Shown piece after piece: positions 8,203-15,665 of a stretch of DNA of 19,227 nt. The notes below the pieces were generated by a model. It was not told the DNA's origin. It did no database searches and saw only the letters and a list, made by a program, of their open reading frames with translations. This DNA comes from CAZNRY01 sp964575675 (GTDB lineage Bacteria; Eisenbacteria; RBG-16-71-46; CAIMUX01; VGJL01), in contig CAZNRY010000069.1 in assembly GCA_964575675.1 (NCBI GenBank), positions 1-19,227 on the forward strand, read 5' to 3'. The translations under genes and the position numbers were made by a program. Position 1 is the stretch's first letter. Every line of letters begins with the position of its first letter.

Positions 8203-8249
8203 TTGCCACCGCCCGCCCCCCGCCTGATAATCATCAGTTTTCCATCAGG
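8203..8249 (+). promoter_or_regulatory. Promoter with overlapping inverted repeat, second GACC gene
   Basis: TTGCCA (8203-8208), 17 bases, GATAAT (8226-8231) matches the sigma70 consensus at five of six positions in each box. The inverted repeat CTGAT-AATC-ATCAG (8224-8237) is centred on the -10 box, the classic place for a repressor operator, and a third half-site ATCAGG lies at 8244-8249. The predicted leader is ~120 bases before the ATG at 8363. The remainder of 8118-8362 shows nothing else. Confidence 0.55.
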
Positions 8250-8362
8250 TGCGTCGCGGCTCCCGTGGCCCGGCGCGATGGGATCCGGATTCCGGCAACG
8301 GCACGACGAACAATGATCCGATCCACTCCGTCCCGGGTCGGTGAACATAGAGGGAGAACTGT

Positions 8363-9313
8363 ATGCGCATAGGATCCCGGATGGGAAGCGATCGACCGTC
8401 GCCCGTTGGCCGGCCTTTGTTGATCGCGCTCGTCATCGCCCTGGCCGCGACGGCGTTCTCGTCACTGCCGCTCGCACCCGTCCACGCCCGCTCGTGGATC
8501 GGCGAGATCGGCGGGACGGGACCCGATTACACCGTCTTCACCACGTATGATCCAGGAACACCCGAGCGCGGCAACTACACCGTAGTGGTCACGAACTCCG
8601 GAACCGAGCCGTGGGGAGCATTCCACTTCAAGATCTTCGACCCGATAGGCACATTGGACATCTCCAACGTGAGCTTCCTCGATGCGGCGGCGGGGGGCGA
8701 GGACCCGACCAGCTCGCAATCAGGCCTCCTGTGGAAAATCGACAACGGGGTGGTCGGCGCGACGATCGACCTCTTCTACTGCGCCGATCCTGTGGTGCCT
8801 GGAGAAACGGCATGGTTCTCGGTGCACATCTCGAACCCCGATCACCTATCGTTCTTCGGCGTCGCCTTCTACCCTGGCCCCGTGCCGCCGAACGGCGCGT
8901 GTTGCTCGCCGGACGGGAGTTGCGCCCTCACCTGCGAGGTCGCTTGCGTCTCTCCCGCGATTTGGCACGGCGACTGGACGCTCTGCGATCCCAATCCTTG
9001 TCCGCAGCCACCGCCCAAGGGAGCTTGCTGCAACCCCGAGACGGGCGGCTGCACCTTCGTCGTCGAGAGCGAGTGTCCCCTGCCGTACTGGATCCCAGGC
9101 GCGGCGTGCACGCCCGAGAATCCCTGTGCGCCGCCCCCCGTCGAAGCGGCCTGCTGCGACCTCTTGGGCAACTGCACGCTGACCCTCGAGAGCGAATGCC
9201 GCCCGCCGAGCGCCTGGCATCCCGAGTGGTCGAGCTGCGATCCGGTCGTTTGCCCCCAGCCCACATCGGTCGAGGGGACGACGTGGGGCGGCATCAAGGC
9301 GATCTATCGATAG
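8363..9313 (+). CDS. Secreted Cys-rich protein with three GACC repeats and TTWG tail
   Basis: 316 aa paralogue of the protein encoded immediately upstream. After a signal peptide (hydrophobic core ~18-35, cleavage near the VHA at 40-42), residues ~45-180 align without gaps to the same residues of the first protein (for example SPWGDFHFGIFDPIG versus EPWGAFHFKIFDPIG, and NPDHLSFFGV in both). Only three Cys-rich repeats follow (178, 220, 262); the first and last match the first and last of the longer paralogue, so two central units differ. It ends TTWGGIKAIYR. GAGGGAG at 8350-8356 lies 6 bases before the ATG. Own promoter and terminator flank it. Role unknown; a surface or matrix protein is plausible. 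Confidence 0.85.
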   Translation: MRIGSRMGSDRPSPVGRPLLIALVIALAATAFSSLPLAPVHARSWIGEIGGTGPDYTVFTTYDPGTPERGNYTVVVTNSGTEPWGAFHFKIFDPIGTLDISNVSFLDAAAGGEDPTSSQSGLLWKIDNGVVGATIDLFYCADPVVPGETAWFSVHISNPDHLSFFGVAFYPGPVPPNGACCSPDGSCALTCEVACVSPAIWHGDWTLCDPNPCPQPPPKGACCNPETGGCTFVVESECPLPYWIPGAACTPENPCAPPPVEAACCDLLGNCTLTLESECRPPSAWHPEWSSCDPVVCPQPTSVEGTTWGGIKAIYR

Positions 9314-9344
9314 AGCCGCGTGCGCCCGGCTCACCTCGAAACAG

Positions 9345-9380
9345 AGGGTCCGGTCCTCGCGGACCGGACCCTTCTTCGTT
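9345..9380 (+). terminator. Rho-independent terminator between convergent genes
   Basis: A perfect 12-bp stem (9345-9356 with 9361-9372), TCGC loop, then TTCTTCGTT. It ends the second GACC gene. The minus-strand cytochrome gene converges on it from the right; on that strand the stem is followed by CTGTTTCG, so it may serve both directions. Confidence 0.88.
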
Positions 9381-9431
9381 GCGACGCGCCCCCATGTTTC
9401 GCGGGGACGGCCGCGGATGCGAGCCTTGGCT

Positions 9432-10526
9432 CTAGGCCGGCTTCTTCGGCGGCAGAGCTTCCAGCTGATCGAGCGTGACCTGCAGCAGGCCGAGGATGTA
9501 CGCGGGGTTGTGCACGCCCCGGCTTCCGTCGGAAATGGCGAGGCGGAAGTTGTAGATCGCGCCCGCCTCGACGGCCGTGCGTATCCCGGAAGTGGAGAGG
9601 TCCTCTTCGGGGGTCCCGGCCGCTCCGATCAGACCAAGCCCGACGAGAGCGGCGCGAAGCTGCCCGAGGAGCCCATCGAACTCGTCCTGCAACCCTTCGG
9701 TCGTACCGTCCCCGTCGTAATCGGACAAGGCCGTGAGGTTGAAGGTGTCCGCGCCCGCGTGGCAACCCGTGCAGGCGCCGACGTTCATCTCGGGCTCCCC
9801 GTCAATCGTCTCCGCGACCCAGAAGGTGTGGCCTCCGACCTGGGCGCCGATCGGCTTGTACATATGACAGCTCACGCAGGCATCGGCGATGCCGGTCTTG
9901 TGGCTGCTCTGGGCAATCGTCTGCCCGTACTCGTACCCGCCCGTTCCGAAGTATCCCTCTGCCTGCGGCGACCCGTGCGGCCCAAAGCGCGTGCTCGTGA
10001 TCGAGGTCGGTTCGGTCACGTAAACGCGGATGTCGCGGCGCGAGTGGTGGCAAGCGACGCAGAGATTCCCCTTCCCCTTGTCCACCGACGCGCCGTTCAT
10101 CAGCGTGTAGGCGGCCGTCGTCCGCAGCTCGAAGTTCTTGTTCGTGTGCGGAGCGTGGCAGGTCCTGCATCCGACCATCGTCGGGTTCTCGGCAACGACC
10201 GGCGTGCCCGATAGATTCGTCACGAACCCTTCGCTCGTGTGACACTTGTAGCACGGGTCGCGATTGACTTCCCAGAGGAGCTCCGTGCTCGAGTGCGCCG
10301 AATGACGCCACTGGACGATCGCCGCGGTCAGCATCGTGTTGTCGTTGTGACACTCGACGCAGTCCGCTGTGCCGGACGGACCATCGGGACCCTCAGGACC
10401 GTCTGGGCCCGCCGGACCTTGGATTCCCTGGTCTCCCTTCGGGCCCGTGTCTCCGGTGCATCCCGCTCCTAGGAGGAGGGGCAGGGCCAAGCTGAGGCAA
10501 AAAAGCGCGATGAGGCTCTTGCGCAT
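9432..10526 (-). CDS. Hexaheme lipoprotein cytochrome c with collagen-like stalk
   Basis: 364 aa. The N-terminus is a lipoprotein signal (MRKSLIALFCLSLALPLLLG, lipobox LGAGC with Cys23; Thr at +2 favours outer-membrane retention by the E. coli rule). Residues 25-51 are nine uninterrupted Gly-X-Y triplets, collagen-like. Six CXXCH heme sites follow at C56, C92, C120, C156, C217 and C252. A DYDGDGTTEGLQDE segment (269-282) resembles an EF-hand-type calcium loop, and the C-terminus IYNFRLAISDGSRGVHNP matches the terminal helix region common in multiheme cytochromes. Probable role: surface or outer-membrane electron carrier held away from the membrane by the stalk. The start is chosen for the lipoprotein signal; GGTGAT at 10533-10538 (minus) is 6 bases upstream. 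Divergent from the tetraheme gene. Confidence 0.88.
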   Translation of the reverse strand: MRKSLIALFCLSLALPLLLGAGCTGDTGPKGDQGIQGPAGPDGPEGPDGPSGTADCVECHNDNTMLTAAIVQWRHSAHSSTELLWEVNRDPCYKCHTSEGFVTNLSGTPVVAENPTMVGCRTCHAPHTNKNFELRTTAAYTLMNGASVDKGKGNLCVACHHSRRDIRVYVTEPTSITSTRFGPHGSPQAEGYFGTGGYEYGQTIAQSSHKTGIADACVSCHMYKPIGAQVGGHTFWVAETIDGEPEMNVGACTGCHAGADTFNLTALSDYDGDGTTEGLQDEFDGLLGQLRAALVGLGLIGAAGTPEEDLSTSGIRTAVEAGAIYNFRLAISDGSRGVHNPAYILGLLQVTLDQLEALPPKKPA

Positions 10527-10814
10527 CGGTTGATCACCATCCTTTCTCGGGCGGGGTTGCTCGAGCCCCGTGGGCCGACCGGCTATTTCCGGAGGCAGAG
10601 GGGGGGGAGGCTCCCGCTTGTCCACATCCCAGTCGACGGAGGACCAATCCCAGCGCGGCCACGTTCATAGGAAAGGCGTTCCGCCTCTTCTGATCGGCTA
10701 TTCCAAACTACAAGTCAAGCTATAGATCCGTGTACTCTTGAAACGGTCCGATCTTATGGGTCAGGGGTGATGGAAAAACCGTTAGACTCGCCCCTCGATC
10801 GTGCCTAAAGCATT
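10527..10814. other. Divergent intergenic region, left part
   Basis: Upstream of the minus-strand hexaheme gene. A possible minus-strand promoter is TTGACT (plus positions 10713-10718), 17 bases, GATCAG (10690-10695), with a weak -10. No gene or further repeat is supported here. Confidence 0.3.
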
Positions 10815-10835
10815 GTGTGTAAAATATTTCCACAC
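10815..10835. promoter_or_regulatory. Imperfect palindrome, candidate operator
   Basis: GTGTG-T-AAA-A-T-A-TTT-C-CACAC: 8 of 10 symmetric pairs match (arms GTGTG/CACAC and inner AAA/TTT). It lies in an A/T-rich patch between two divergent cytochrome genes and is reminiscent in size and symmetry of CRP/FNR-family sites, though not a consensus match to either. Role is inference. Confidence 0.35.
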
Positions 10836-10888
10836 CGAACAGGATATCCGAACGGCTGCCCAAACGGGCAGGGGGACTGCCGCGGGTC

Positions 10889-10917
10889 TTGACAGACGAG
10901 GGAACCGTCGGCATCCT
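10889..10917 (+). promoter_or_regulatory. Candidate promoter of tetraheme cytochrome gene
   Basis: Perfect TTGACA (10889-10894), 17 bases, CATCCT (10912-10917; three of six). Transcription would start ~80 bases before the ATG at 11004. The -10 is weak, so an activator, perhaps at the palindrome upstream, would be expected. Confidence 0.4.
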
Positions 10918-11003
10918 CAAGGGTGCTGTCCGTGGGACCCGACGATGAGCGTCCGGGCCCAGGTGGCTTGGACCGAGAACGAGTCGTAGGGAGGCACAAA
11001 AAG

Positions 11004-11570
11004 ATGCGGATCGTTTCGTACGTGATGCTCACTGTCCTGCTCGCCTTCATCGCGGTGAGCCTGATCGCCCCCGGCTTCACCTCCGCGCAGGAGGCGAAGA
11101 AGGAAGAGGCGGCGTTCAAGTATGTCGGAGTGACCCTTTGCAAGCCCTGCCACCAAACCGAAGCTCAGGGCAAGATCCATGCGACATGGGAAGCATCGGC
11201 TCACGCAAAGGCATTTGAGAAGCTCGGCGCCGTGAACCAGGCGAACGAGAAGTGCCTCGGCTGCCACACGACCGGCCACGGCAAGGCGCTTGCCGCCGGC
11301 AAGACGGCCGAAGCGGTGCGCGGCGTGCAGTGTGAGGCCTGCCATGGCCCGGGGAGCGACTACAAGGCGATGGCGGTCATGAAGAACAAGGTGGATGCCC
11401 TGAAGAAGGGGCTCGTCGAACCGAACGAAAAGATCTGCGCGGGATGCCACGTTGCTGAGCTTCCCAAGGAGTGCTGGGGGGCGGCAACCGCAGCGCCCAA
11501 GTTCGAGTTCGCCGCTGCTTTGAAGAAGATCGAGCACCACATTCCGAAAGCCCCGGCCCCGGCGAAGTAG
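11004..11570 (+). CDS. Small periplasmic tetraheme cytochrome, c554-like
   Basis: 188 aa secreted cytochrome. Signal peptide ~1-28 (hydrophobic core YVMLTVLLAFIAVSLIA, cleavage near TSA). Four CXXCH sites: C46, C84, C110, C145. The order YVG...CKPCH, W-x-x-S-x-H-A-x-A-F, CLGCHTTG, GVQCEACHGPGSDY is the pattern of the cytochrome c554 family, whose members carry electrons in the periplasm. The Lys-rich C-terminus (PKAPAPAK) is low complexity. AGGGAGG at 10988-10994 lies 9 bases before the ATG. Flanked by its own promoter and terminator, so probably expressed alone; it may shuttle electrons to the downstream operon proteins. A catalytic function is unlikely at this size. Confidence 0.9.
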   Translation: MRIVSYVMLTVLLAFIAVSLIAPGFTSAQEAKKEEAAFKYVGVTLCKPCHQTEAQGKIHATWEASAHAKAFEKLGAVNQANEKCLGCHTTGHGKALAAGKTAEAVRGVQCEACHGPGSDYKAMAVMKNKVDALKKGLVEPNEKICAGCHVAELPKECWGAATAAPKFEFAAALKKIEHHIPKAPAPAK

Positions 11571-11643
11571 TCCGACCCTTTCCCATGGGCGTCTCGAGTT
11601 GGCGCTGCCGAAGATCGCCCTTCGGACCTGACGGATTCGAGAT

Positions 11644-11680
11644 GAACGGCGGCCCCGATCGAAGGGGCCGCCGTTCTTGT
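11644..11680 (+). terminator. Rho-independent terminator of tetraheme gene
   Basis: A perfect 13-bp stem (11644-11656 with 11664-11676), loop GATCGAA, then TTGTCGTT. Located 73 bases after the stop codon; it separates the tetraheme gene from the cytochrome operon. Confidence 0.88.
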
Positions 11681-11848
11681 CGTTCGACGGGATACGGACA
11701 CCCATCCCCGGCCTCGCTTGGGGGTCATCCGGTGCGTCTCCGCCGCGGCCCGTGGATCCTCGCCCCCCGACTCATAAGCAAATAGCGCAGCCGATTTAAG
11801 GAACCCTTCTAACCCACGCCGGAACACCGGGTTTCGCGCGCTTGCGGC
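11681..11848. other. Non-coding spacer before the cytochrome operon promoter
   Basis: No gene, repeat or RNA structure that I can support; GC-rich with a short A/T-richer patch at ~11770-11805. Confidence 0.5.
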
Positions 11849-11877
11849 TTGACGCAGCGACCCGTCGGAAGGGTAAT
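11849..11877 (+). promoter_or_regulatory. Sigma70-like promoter of the cytochrome operon
   Basis: TTGACG (11849-11854; five of six), exactly 17 bases, GGTAAT (11872-11877; four of six). It is the best promoter candidate upstream of the five-gene cytochrome operon and predicts a leader of ~160 bases. Confidence 0.6.
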
Positions 11878-11884
11878 CTCTACT

Positions 11885-12046
11885 GCGTTTGGCGGACTCG
11901 AGGAACCCTGCCGCATCCTGTCCGCCGAGCGCGCCGCTCGTTGATCCGTCAGCGATCGAACGGCCGGCAGGCAGACGAATCCTCAGGAGAAACGGCCGAA
12001 AAAAACGCCCGCAGCTATCGCACGGGCGAAATGTCGGGGGAGCAAA
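11885..12046 (+). ncRNA. Structured 5' leader, possible cis-regulatory RNA
   Basis: Three candidate stems lie between the promoter and the first operon gene: GGCGGAC/GTCCGCC (11891-11897 with 11920-11926), CGGCCG/CGGCCG (11961-11966 with 11993-11998) and CGCCCG/CGGGCG (12006-12011 with 12023-12028). The last two are joined by seven A bases (11999-12005), and the last stem ends 8 bases before the GGGGGAG ribosome-binding site (12036-12042). It does not match a riboswitch class I know by eye. Some stems in GC-rich DNA arise by chance. Confidence 0.3.
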
Positions 12047-13180
12047 ATGAAGTCGACGAGTCGTCTCAATGGATCGGCCATCCTTCTCGCGCTCCCGCTC
12101 ATCTTCGGGGGATGCGCAAAGGACAACACGGACACGACCGCGCCGACCACCGAGGCCCAGTACGTCGGCAGCGACGCGTGCATGCCGTGTCATCAGGACG
12201 CTTGGGACACCGTGTATCGGAGCGGACATCCGCACAAGGTGACCCCGGTCGTGAACGGCCACAAACCCGGGGATCCTCTGATCCTTCCCGACCAGCCGCC
12301 TGCCGGCAAGACATGGGGAGAGATCAAGTACGTGATCGGCGGCTGGGGGTGGAAGGCGCGATTCGTCACGATGGATGATCAGGTGATCACCGGCGAGGGC
12401 GTGCAGTACAACATCCCGACCGAGCAATACCCCACTGCCGAATGGGTGAGCTACAACGTCGGGAAGACGACACCCTACGACTATGCCTGCTTCCGCTGCC
12501 ACACGACCGGCCCCGACCAGGCAAGCGACACCTTCGCCGAGCCTGGCGTGCAGTGCGAGGCTTGTCATGGACCCGGGAGCCTTCACGCCGCGACGCCGAC
12601 CCGCGCTTCTCTCCCGACAGACGATAGCGCGCAACTCTGTGGACGCTGCCACTACCGGCACGAACCGAAGACGCGGATCATCGCCGCGGGCACCTTCATC
12701 AACCATCACGAGCAGTATGAGGAGATGAAGGACGGCCCCCACGCGGACCTGAAGTGCACGGATTGCCACGACTATCACGCCGGCATCCGGCGCGGCCAGA
12801 CCGGCGGAATCATCAAGCAATGCACGGGCTGCCACGCGGGGATCCAGGTCTCTCACGTCGGCGACCTCGACTGCATCGCCTGCCACATGCCCTACGCGAC
12901 GAAGTCGGCGCGTTCCCGCGACAAGTTCGTCGGAGATGTCCGAACCCACATTTTCAAGATCCACGATGGCCCTGAAGACCAAGCGCAGATGTTCGAGACG
13001 ATCGATCAGGCAACCTATGTGAAGCAGGGCTATGGCGTGACACTGGACTACGTCTGCTACCAGTGCCACAGGAACGAGCAGGGCGTTGGAGGACTGAACA
13101 GCACAAAGACGCTGCAGCAGCTCGCGGCGAAGGCCAGGCTGATTCATGCGCTGGACGGGAAGGCCGTCGATGGACGCTAG
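12047..13180 (+). CDS. Octaheme lipoprotein cytochrome c
   Basis: 377 aa, first gene of the operon. Lipoprotein signal with lipobox IFGGC (Cys23; Ala at +2 fits outer-membrane localisation), then a Thr-rich linker. Eight CXXCH sites: C45, C148, C170, C198, C237, C259, C276, C337. Between hemes 1 and 2 lies a haem-free stretch (TWGEIKYVIGGWGWKARFV... QYNIPT... WVSYNVG) characteristic of a multiheme cytochrome family often found near other electron transfer genes. CIACHMP with GDVRTHIFKI near 276-304 supplies likely distal ligands. Probable place: outer membrane, partner of the barrel encoded next. GGGGGAG at 12036-12042 is 4 bases upstream of the ATG. Whether it faces the surface or the periplasm cannot be told from sequence. 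Confidence 0.9.
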   Translation: MKSTSRLNGSAILLALPLIFGGCAKDNTDTTAPTTEAQYVGSDACMPCHQDAWDTVYRSGHPHKVTPVVNGHKPGDPLILPDQPPAGKTWGEIKYVIGGWGWKARFVTMDDQVITGEGVQYNIPTEQYPTAEWVSYNVGKTTPYDYACFRCHTTGPDQASDTFAEPGVQCEACHGPGSLHAATPTRASLPTDDSAQLCGRCHYRHEPKTRIIAAGTFINHHEQYEEMKDGPHADLKCTDCHDYHAGIRRGQTGGIIKQCTGCHAGIQVSHVGDLDCIACHMPYATKSARSRDKFVGDVRTHIFKIHDGPEDQAQMFETIDQATYVKQGYGVTLDYVCYQCHRNEQGVGGLNSTKTLQQLAAKARLIHALDGKAVDGR

Positions 13181-13241
13181 GAGACACCAGTCGGGACGGG
13201 ACCGTTCCTCAGGGCCCGCTCCGGTGATCAGGGGGTTCATG

Positions 13242-14576
13242 ATGGGCAGATCGAGAGGGATTCGAGGCGCGCTCGTGGCGATTCTGTTCCTGTCCGTCCT
13301 GACCCTTTTCGCCGCCACCGACGCCGGGGCCGTCCGCCTGCTCGCGAACAGCTCGACGGCAGCCTACATGCAAAAGGTCGCGAAGGACGGATCCGGCGAC
13401 AAGTTCGAGAACATGACCCGCGCCTACGAGCGGCTCCGTTTCGACCTGACGGACTTCGCCGGAGCCAAGCTCTCGCTCCACGGGTTTCTGACGGCGCGCA
13501 ACGAGCTCGCGGGGCCGGGAGCCGGCGGCACCCGGACGCGCCTCTACAACGGCTATCTCCAGTACCGCTCCTTCCCGGCCGGACCGGATGCGCTCCGTTT
13601 CGACACGAGATTCGGCCGCCAGTGGGTCGCATCGGGCGTGGGATCGGGAACCGTGGACGGACTCTCGCTGCGCCTCGATCGCGGCGGATGGGGCGGCCTC
13701 ACCGCCTTCGGCGGAACGCTCGGATGCGATCGGCGCGAGCGCGGCGGCTTCGACAAGCCGAGCCAGTCGCTGCGCTACGGGGGCGAGATCGAGCTCCGTC
13801 CGCGCCTCGCGCCGGGGGTCGATCCCAAGCTCGCGCTCAGCTACGCGGCGACGAACAAGAACGACGTGGACGACGCCCGAAGGCTGGGAGGCCGCGCGAG
13901 TCTCAGAATCCGCGAGCGGCTGCGCATCTGGAGCGAGTTGCGCCACGACTTTCTCATCGAGAAGACCTACGGCACGGCCGCCGGCGTGGAATACCTGAAG
14001 CAATCGAAGGGACTCCGCGCCTGGGCCGAATACAACCGCCGCTCCCCCGCTCTCGCCGCGACGTCTGTCTTCGCCTTTTTCGATACGAAGGATGTGTCGG
14101 AGTTCCGCGCCGGGATCGGATCCCGGATGTTCGGGCCCTACTCGGCGAGCTTCGATTTCGCGCGGACCGACTTCAAGGGCGGGATCAACAACGTGGTCCT
14201 CGCCGATTCGATCGTGACGCGTGCGAAGGTCGATCGATCGAAGGCCTTCCGGTTCACCGTGCGGCGCGGGGCCTACTCCGTCGGGGCGCGATTCGAATCC
14301 GGCTACGCGGGCGACCGCACCGACCTCGTCCTGTCGGGAATGCACGATTTCGGCGAGAAGCTGAACGTGCGCGTGGACCTGGGGTACCAGGACTACAAGT
14401 ACGGCGAGACCGACTACGAAAACAACACCGCCGCGTCGGGACTCTTCGCCGTGACCTATCGGGTCGCGCCCGACACGAAGATCACGGCACAGATCGAAGG
14501 CCTGAACAATCGAGACCTGAAGCAGGACGTTCGCTTGCTCGCCCGTGTCGACCAGCGGCTTCGGCTGGAACGCTAG
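13242..14576 (+). CDS. Outer-membrane beta-barrel protein, possible cytochrome-conduit porin
   Basis: 444 aa. Signal peptide ~1-30 (GIRGALVAILFLSVLTLFAATDAGA), then sequence dominated by short alternating polar/hydrophobic strands (AKLSLHGFLTARN, LRFDTRFGRQWV, GLSLRLDRGGW, LRIWSELRHDFL, GAYSVGARFESGY, LNVRVDLGYQDYKYG, KITAQIEGLN) separated by charged turns, as expected of a membrane barrel. No cysteines suited to heme binding. Size is close to the small porin-like components of porin-cytochrome complexes and well below MtrB. It sits between an octaheme lipoprotein and a 13-heme cytochrome, the basis for the conduit proposal. The C-terminus ends in Arg rather than the usual aromatic residue. 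AGGGGG at 13230-13235 is 6 bases before this ATG; a start 3 bases earlier (13239) is equally possible. Confidence 0.75.
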   Translation: MGRSRGIRGALVAILFLSVLTLFAATDAGAVRLLANSSTAAYMQKVAKDGSGDKFENMTRAYERLRFDLTDFAGAKLSLHGFLTARNELAGPGAGGTRTRLYNGYLQYRSFPAGPDALRFDTRFGRQWVASGVGSGTVDGLSLRLDRGGWGGLTAFGGTLGCDRRERGGFDKPSQSLRYGGEIELRPRLAPGVDPKLALSYAATNKNDVDDARRLGGRASLRIRERLRIWSELRHDFLIEKTYGTAAGVEYLKQSKGLRAWAEYNRRSPALAATSVFAFFDTKDVSEFRAGIGSRMFGPYSASFDFARTDFKGGINNVVLADSIVTRAKVDRSKAFRFTVRRGAYSVGARFESGYAGDRTDLVLSGMHDFGEKLNVRVDLGYQDYKYGETDYENNTAASGLFAVTYRVAPDTKITAQIEGLNNRDLKQDVRLLARVDQRLRLER

Positions 14577-14591
14577 GAAGGAGACCAGACG

Positions 14592-15632
14592 ATGAAGAAG
14601 ATCCATCTGTTTCCCCTCGCGTTCAGCGGCTTGATCGCCGCCACGCTGCTCGTGTTCCTGGCCAGACCGGGCGCGGCCGGTCTTGGGTTCCCGCACGCCC
14701 AGCACGCCGAGGCCGCAGACTGCGCGACATGCCATGAGGGGGCCGCGAAGAGCCCGTCGGGGAAGGAGAACCTCCTCCCCGCGATCGACGTCTGCAAGGG
14801 ATGCCACGAGCAGAGCGATTTCGATCTCTGGGGATGGACGGGAGCGAAGAGCCGCCACGCCGATCTGCCCACGTTTTCCCACGAGAAACACCTTACGATG
14901 CAGGGGATCGACTGCGCCCACTGCCACGGGGCGCTCTCGGACCCCCTGATGGCCGGAACGGGAAAGGGCGAGATCTCCCACGCCATCTGCTTCGCCTGTC
15001 ACGACGGCAAGAAGGCGACCGGCGATTGCGCGTCGTGCCACGCCGACGTCCGCGTCCTGCGCCCCCTCGATCACGGGGCCGATCACCGGCACACGCACCA
15101 GTTCGCCGCGCGCGCATCGGCAGACGCCTGCGAGGAGTGCCATCGCCAGGACGAGCAGTGCAGCGAATGCCACCAGGGCGACAACGTCCTCTCGCTCACG
15201 CACGATCGGAACTATCTCTTCACGCACGCGCAGGACGCGAGGAAGCATGAGAACGACTGCATGTCGTGCCACGACCTCGAGACGTTCTGCAGCTCCTGCC
15301 ACGCCGCGCAGGGCGTGTGGCCGGCCAATCACGCCAAGGAGTGGATCACCGGCGCGAACCGGCACGCGATCGAGGGGCGCCGGGACATCGGCTACTGCGC
15401 GAGCTGTCACGAGGGGGACCTCACGGTCTGCGTCACTTGCCACCGGGACAATCCGGGGCCCCGGGGCGTCGATCGGAGGATCCATCCCGACAACATGAAC
15501 GACTACGGCACGCGCGGGCCGTGGCATGGCGACGACTCCTACAACTGCTACGACTGCCACCAGCGGAGCGGGCCCGCGCAGGGAAGCGACGGATTCTGCG
15601 GTTACTGTCACTCGCCCGAGCGCGGGGACTGA
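14592..15632 (+). CDS. Periplasmic 13-heme cytochrome c
   Basis: 346 aa with signal peptide ~1-30 (LFPLAFSGLIAATLLVFLARPGAAG). Thirteen CXXCH sites at C44, C68, C108, C133, C146, C180, C190, C223, C233, C269, C280, C319 and C336, i.e. one heme per ~24 residues of mature protein, dense enough for a continuous heme wire. Many additional His residues (for example FSHEKH at 95-100, HGADHRHTHQF at 161-171) can act as distal ligands; FPHAQH/FSHEKH pairs are typical of the cytochrome c3/c7-like fold. Probable role: electron wire through or below the barrel. AAGGAG at 14578-14583, 8 bases upstream of the ATG; 15 bases after the barrel gene, supporting co-transcription. Confidence 0.92.
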   Translation: MKKIHLFPLAFSGLIAATLLVFLARPGAAGLGFPHAQHAEAADCATCHEGAAKSPSGKENLLPAIDVCKGCHEQSDFDLWGWTGAKSRHADLPTFSHEKHLTMQGIDCAHCHGALSDPLMAGTGKGEISHAICFACHDGKKATGDCASCHADVRVLRPLDHGADHRHTHQFAARASADACEECHRQDEQCSECHQGDNVLSLTHDRNYLFTHAQDARKHENDCMSCHDLETFCSSCHAAQGVWPANHAKEWITGANRHAIEGRRDIGYCASCHEGDLTVCVTCHRDNPGPRGVDRRIHPDNMNDYGTRGPWHGDDSYNCYDCHQRSGPAQGSDGFCGYCHSPERGD

Positions 15633-15665
15633 GACCAAACGGCATCCGAAGACACTTGACAAAGT

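Noticed and set aside
11885..12046. Known riboswitch (GEMM-I c-di-GMP/cAG class) upstream of the cytochrome operon
   Set aside because: I looked for conserved blocks such as ACGCAAAGCC and the GGGCAAACC-like strand and did not find them; only unspecific stems are present.
11360..13318. 652-codon open frame on the minus strand
   Set aside because: It crosses a perfect plus-strand terminator (11644-11680), a promoter and the octaheme gene; no family resemblance, so treated as a shadow frame.
13209..15662. 817-codon open frame on the minus strand
   Set aside because: It runs antisense across the barrel and the 13-heme gene. Composition is Val/Arg/Ala-rich without any domain, as expected for an antisense frame in GC-rich DNA, whereas the plus strand encodes a signal peptide and 13 CXXCH motifs.
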